DNA of 64,000 nucleotides from contig SJOL01007187.1 in assembly GCA_004794785.1 (NCBI GenBank), forward strand, positions 557,356 to 621,355, given 5' to 3'. Source of the DNA: Opisthorchis felineus. Lineage: Eukaryota > Platyhelminthes > Trematoda > Opisthorchiida > Opisthorchiidae. The notes beneath the pieces are model-generated. The model ran no database searches, was not told the origin of the DNA, and was given only the letters and a program-made list of their open reading frames with translations. How positions within the stretch are numbered: position 1 is the first letter of the stretch; every line of letters starts with the position of its first letter. This document shows positions 61,462-64,000 of this stretch, in pieces. Made by a program: the position numbers and the translations under genes.

Positions 61462-61480
61462 AAAAATTAACCCCCGCCAC
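61462..61480 (+). repeat. Merlin subterminal inverted repeat, left
   Basis: AAAAATTAACCCCCGCCAC. It matches the reverse complement of 62530-62548 at 18 of 19 positions and repeats the CCCCGCCA core of the terminal repeat. Probably a second transposase-binding site (inference). Confidence 0.85.
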
Positions 61481-61528
61481 CCCAAAAAATATTAGAAAAA
61501 AGAGGATATGAAATTTTTACTTTTAGTT

Positions 61529-61534
61529 TTTATT
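61529..61534 (-). promoter_or_regulatory. Polyadenylation signal overlapping the transposase stop codon
   Basis: On the minus strand the last codons read CTT CAA TAA AAA, so AATAAA shares bases with the stop codon. It lies about 94 bp inside the left end, leaving room for cleavage within the element. Confidence 0.6.
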
Positions 61535-62405
61535 GAAGAGGGTGAAATTGGGACATGTCATTAATAATTTGCATGAAAAGTTTCGTTTTTCGGTACCTTC
61601 GCCTCCAAACGAACTCACACAAGTAGCTGTCCACTAAAGATCGGTGTGTGCCGCATTGGCGTTTATTCTGCATCTTGTAGACGTGCCAAAGAGATTCGAT
61701 GGTTTGTGTGTGAGCTCCAGTCGTTGGATACACAAAGTTTACGGTATGATTAACCGTTTCATGAGTATAATTCATGTCAATCATCGTTTCAATTCCTTGG
61801 TATGATGCCCACATATCGGAGATGATGATTGAGCCGGGAGCGACGCAGGCCTGGATTGTGTCCATCAAAGTGGCCGCAGTTCGATCTGGCACTGCATACA
61901 TGAACACCTCTTTAGTTTCCCGGCAGATCCCTCCGAAAATCCACTGCTGGGGAAGGACTCGCCCTGCTTGGTTTTTACGGCGAGATATTAGCGTTTCATC
62001 GATCTCGACGTGTAGACTTGGGCCGCCGATAACTGTTGGAGTCTGCAAAAGCCGCCAGGCGCAAACTTCGCGAAGAAAGTTATTCCAGTCAACAGCGGTC
62101 GTGTGGCTAATAGATAATTCCTCTGAGCAGAATTTGATTTTTGCCAAATTTTTGGACCAGCAATAAATGAATAGAATTACTGTCCTAAAATCCATCCTAG
62201 ACCTCTCCAGCCAAGTTCCCTTTCGAAGACCGATTTCTTGCCTACACTGTCGGGCATTACACCTCCACCTGTCAGAAACAGTTGAAAGTGTCATTTGGTG
62301 GCCATTGTTGCATAAACGTGGCTGATGCATCACTCCGTGGCTCTGCAAAAAACGTATTGCCGTCTCCTTGTCATGAACGAGAGTTGAAAGCGTCAGAAAG
62401 TTCAT
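61530..62405 (-). CDS. Merlin (IS1016/ISXO2-like) DDE transposase
   Basis: The intact 291-residue protein is predicted to cut out and reinsert the element in the nucleus. A zinc-ribbon-like N-terminal region has Cys32 and His36, then WRC at 47-49 and Cys54, followed by LRKGTWLERSRM, typical of this superfamily. The catalytic triad is readable: Asp136 in LHVEIDETLI followed by SRRK, Asp197 in IIISDMWASY, and Glu237 in HTQTIESLWHVYK. Spacing and sequence context fit the ISXO2-like transposase domain. Length is normal for Merlin proteins (about 270-300). The start ATG lies 192 bp inside the right end. The stop codon TAA overlaps an AATAAA polyadenylation signal (minus strand, 61534-61529), an economical 3' end. 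There are no introns, stops or frameshifts. Bacterial relatives exist, but the polyadenylation signal, terminal repeats and flatworm flanks make contamination unlikely. Confidence 0.95.
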   Translation of the reverse strand: MNFLTLSTLVHDKETAIRFLQSHGVMHQPRLCNNGHQMTLSTVSDRWRCNARQCRQEIGLRKGTWLERSRMDFRTVILFIYCWSKNLAKIKFCSEELSISHTTAVDWNNFLREVCAWRLLQTPTVIGGPSLHVEIDETLISRRKNQAGRVLPQQWIFGGICRETKEVFMYAVPDRTAATLMDTIQACVAPGSIIISDMWASYQGIETMIDMNYTHETVNHTVNFVYPTTGAHTQTIESLWHVYKMQNKRQCGTHRSLVDSYLCEFVWRRRYRKTKLFMQIINDMSQFHPLQ

Positions 62406-62529
62406 TTAAGGTTTTACGTCCGAACGGAGAAAATTTTTGCACAAAATGAGCCTAGATGCGGATAAGGAATTGTTTTCATCAAAAATAGGTCAAGGATGTG
62501 TGCGTACAATAAATTGGAGCTGGCAAAAA

Positions 62530-62548
62530 GTGGCGGGGCTTAATTTTT
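62530..62548 (-). repeat. Merlin subterminal inverted repeat, right
   Basis: GTGGCGGGGCTTAATTTTT on the plus strand. It pairs with 61462-61480 with one mismatch. Confidence 0.85.
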
Positions 62549-62571
62549 CGCGCATGCACTTTTTGCATTAG

Positions 62572-62597
62572 TGGCGGGGCTTATCTGGAAAAGATCC
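62572..62597 (-). repeat. Merlin terminal inverted repeat, right
   Basis: 26 bp, the exact reverse complement of 61436-61461. Confidence 0.95.
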
Positions 62598-62605
62598 AGG
62601 AAAAG
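62598..62605. repeat. Target-site duplication, right
   Basis: AGGAAAAG, identical to 61428-61435. Confidence 0.93.
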
Positions 62606-62704
62606 TTGTGCATTTCAAGCAGATATAGCTATTTGCGGCTATTTTGTGGATGTTCCCACGTTTCTCCTCAGTTACTTGTTGCATTACCCGTGGATCACCC
62701 TATG

Positions 62705-64000
62705 GCAAAGTCGTGAAGACTATTGCTGAGTTATCGTAAAATTTGCGGGAAATGCGCATAATATCTGGCCTATAGTCTGATTAGTTCGAGATGATGTCAC
62801 GTGTGTTTGCCCTTTTGATTTGGTTGTAAGCAGCTGATCTGGATGGAATAAAACAACTGATCTAGCCAATACATTGATTCACTTCCTAGATTTACGGTCT
62901 TAATAGGATCAACATTCTCCTGGTCGTCTTACTGCCACTTGAGGCTACATTGCAAGGACTACCCTGAGCTGAAGTTTCTTTGTGAGTCCGATAATTGTCT
63001 CATCGTAATTTCGCTCGCCTCAGATAGTTATTCAAACAAAATCTAGCTTCGCGACAGTTTGTATTCGCTCTTCTAACCTGGGATATTGCATCTTACCCCC
63101 GCTCCAGGAAGAACTGGATAGAGCATCGATTCACAGAAGAAGCACTAGGTTATCGCACTTGCAGACTCACCTTTTGACGTATCCAGTTGACTAACGTAAC
63201 TCGTATATTTCAGAAGGATGCCGAAATAAACACCAGTGAAGTGGATTTCTTTTCGGACACGCCATTGGGAATTAGTCGTACGCATGCAGCCAGCTAACCA
63301 AATGGACCGCTCTGTATAGAAAACAGCAAACCGATCTCATACAGTTCACTAATCAGGGGCTACCCGACACACCATTATGAAATACGTAGCAATCAAACTA
63401 GTCCTTCCATACAGCAACCGCCTGGCATTTGGACACGCAGTGAGTGTTATTTGGATAGAACTTTTCTGCACAAGGTGTATGGATGTGAAAAAGTTTGGGC
63501 CTCATGAGCTGTTGGTGCGCGGGGTAAAAAGATGCGGAAGATTGCAAAGAAAATCTAATAAGAGAAGATTTCTAAACGACACATCTAACCCCATCATGAA
63601 AAAAAATTCACAAGAACTATCCTACGTCACAGCGTGTTTAGACTCTCTCTGTAACTCTTTCAAAGCATAATGAGGTCGATGCAATTTGCAAAAGATAAAT
63701 GATTCCAAATAATAGTTGACTTAACGTCGTAGCGTAGGAACGTGGAGGGTAGTGCTTTTCACCCTCGTCACTATAATGCGTTGATCACAGTACTCAAAAA
63801 CTTTGGATTTCATCCTCTCAGTGGTTACAGTGAGTACTTTTCGGTTTTGCAAACACTACTTATATGATTGCTCTTAGTTGCGCTAACGGGGTATTGTATA
63901 AATCTGGGGTGAGCCCGGATAACAAATGTGAATTCGTCCATGTTTTTTATTGCACTCGAGAGCTGGCAATTCGAACGACGCCAGAAACAACCATGAATTA
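62705..64000. other. Stretch without a recognisable gene
   Basis: Nothing recognisable. A 97-codon frame at 63377-63670 has no known motif. Confidence 0.4.

Larger units (their letters stand above)
61436..62597 (-). mobile_element. Merlin DNA transposon, apparently complete
   Basis: The element is 1162 bp long. It has perfect 26-bp terminal inverted repeats (61436-61461 and 62572-62597) beginning GGATCTTTTCCAGATAAG, and an 8-bp target-site duplication AGGAAAAG outside them. A single uninterrupted transposase frame lies on the minus strand. Inside the ends is a second, 19-bp inverted repeat pair (61462-61480 and 62530-62548, one mismatch) that repeats the GCCCCGCCA motif of the termini. Merlin elements are eukaryotic relatives of bacterial IS1016 and move by cut and paste; they are known from schistosomes and other animals. 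The undamaged ends and frame suggest recent insertion, and this copy could still be active. Confidence 0.93.
61195..62700 (+). repeat. Dispersed repeat interrupted by the Merlin element
   Basis: The flanks 61195-61427 and 62606-62700 together align with the continuous repeat at 28380-28720. Left-flank blocks are GGTGGAATG, CTTGTTTACGAACCCAAAAG, TAGTTGTGAG and ATATCCGCCTATGAACGG. The right flank starts TTGTGCATTTCAAGC and continues CGTTTCTCCTCAGT. The transposon lies exactly between the two halves. Confidence 0.6.

Noticed and set aside
61530..62405. Bacterial contamination, because the transposase resembles bacterial IS1016/ISXO2 proteins
   Set aside because: The flanks match a repeat elsewhere in the same window, the target duplication is intact, and a polyadenylation signal is present. 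Merlin elements are established in animals.
1..64000. CRISPR arrays, operons, phage genes or rRNA genes
   Set aside because: No regularly spaced repeats, no dense coding and no rRNA sequence were seen; the content is eukaryotic transposable elements.

Overview
This window looks like intergenic or intronic DNA from a flatworm (Platyhelminthes) nuclear genome, dense in transposable elements. A tapeworm of the diphyllobothriid type is my best guess, because the wording of the RTE-like C-terminus resembles elements I associate with that group; a trematode is possible. There are no operons, ribosome-binding sites or dense ORFs. Nearly all recognisable protein sequence comes from retroelements and one DNA transposon. 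I cannot support any complete host gene. An FN3-like exon candidate near 11.0-11.2 kb and two short reading frames near 59-60 kb are listed with low confidence.

Layout, left to right. 1-5.7 kb holds no gene that I recognise (a short microsatellite and a strong hairpin). 6.9-8.45 kb is a decayed RTE-like LINE, followed by a hammerhead-ribozyme repeat and then the C-terminal half of an R2-like LINE with a restriction-like endonuclease (8.6-10.0 kb). A Penelope-like reverse transcriptase relic lies at about 17.1-18.4 kb. A cluster of RTE-like LINE copies on both strands fills 37.5-45.3 kb, with others at 33.4-34.0 and 53.1-54.7 kb. Two of these copies carry a tRNA-derived SINE flanked by its own target-site duplication. 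A dispersed repeat with a hammerhead-ribozyme-like core occurs about ten times. At 61.4-62.6 kb is a Merlin-type DNA transposon with an intact 291-residue transposase, perfect 26-bp terminal inverted repeats and an 8-bp target-site duplication.

The elements show a history. The RTE-like copies carry frameshifts and stops and have been interrupted by SINEs. Copies at 37.5 and 38.3-40.0 kb are close to each other in sequence and look younger. The Merlin element appears to be the youngest, because its reading frame and ends are undamaged. It sits inside an older dispersed repeat whose related, uninterrupted copy is also in this window near 28.4-28.7 kb.

The most notable signals are the intact Merlin element with its empty-site relative, and the hammerhead-like repeat family co-occurring with a Penelope-like element. 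Hammerhead motifs are known from Penelope-like elements and from schistosome SINE-like satellites. All family assignments come from reading translations and motifs by eye; no database search was possible.
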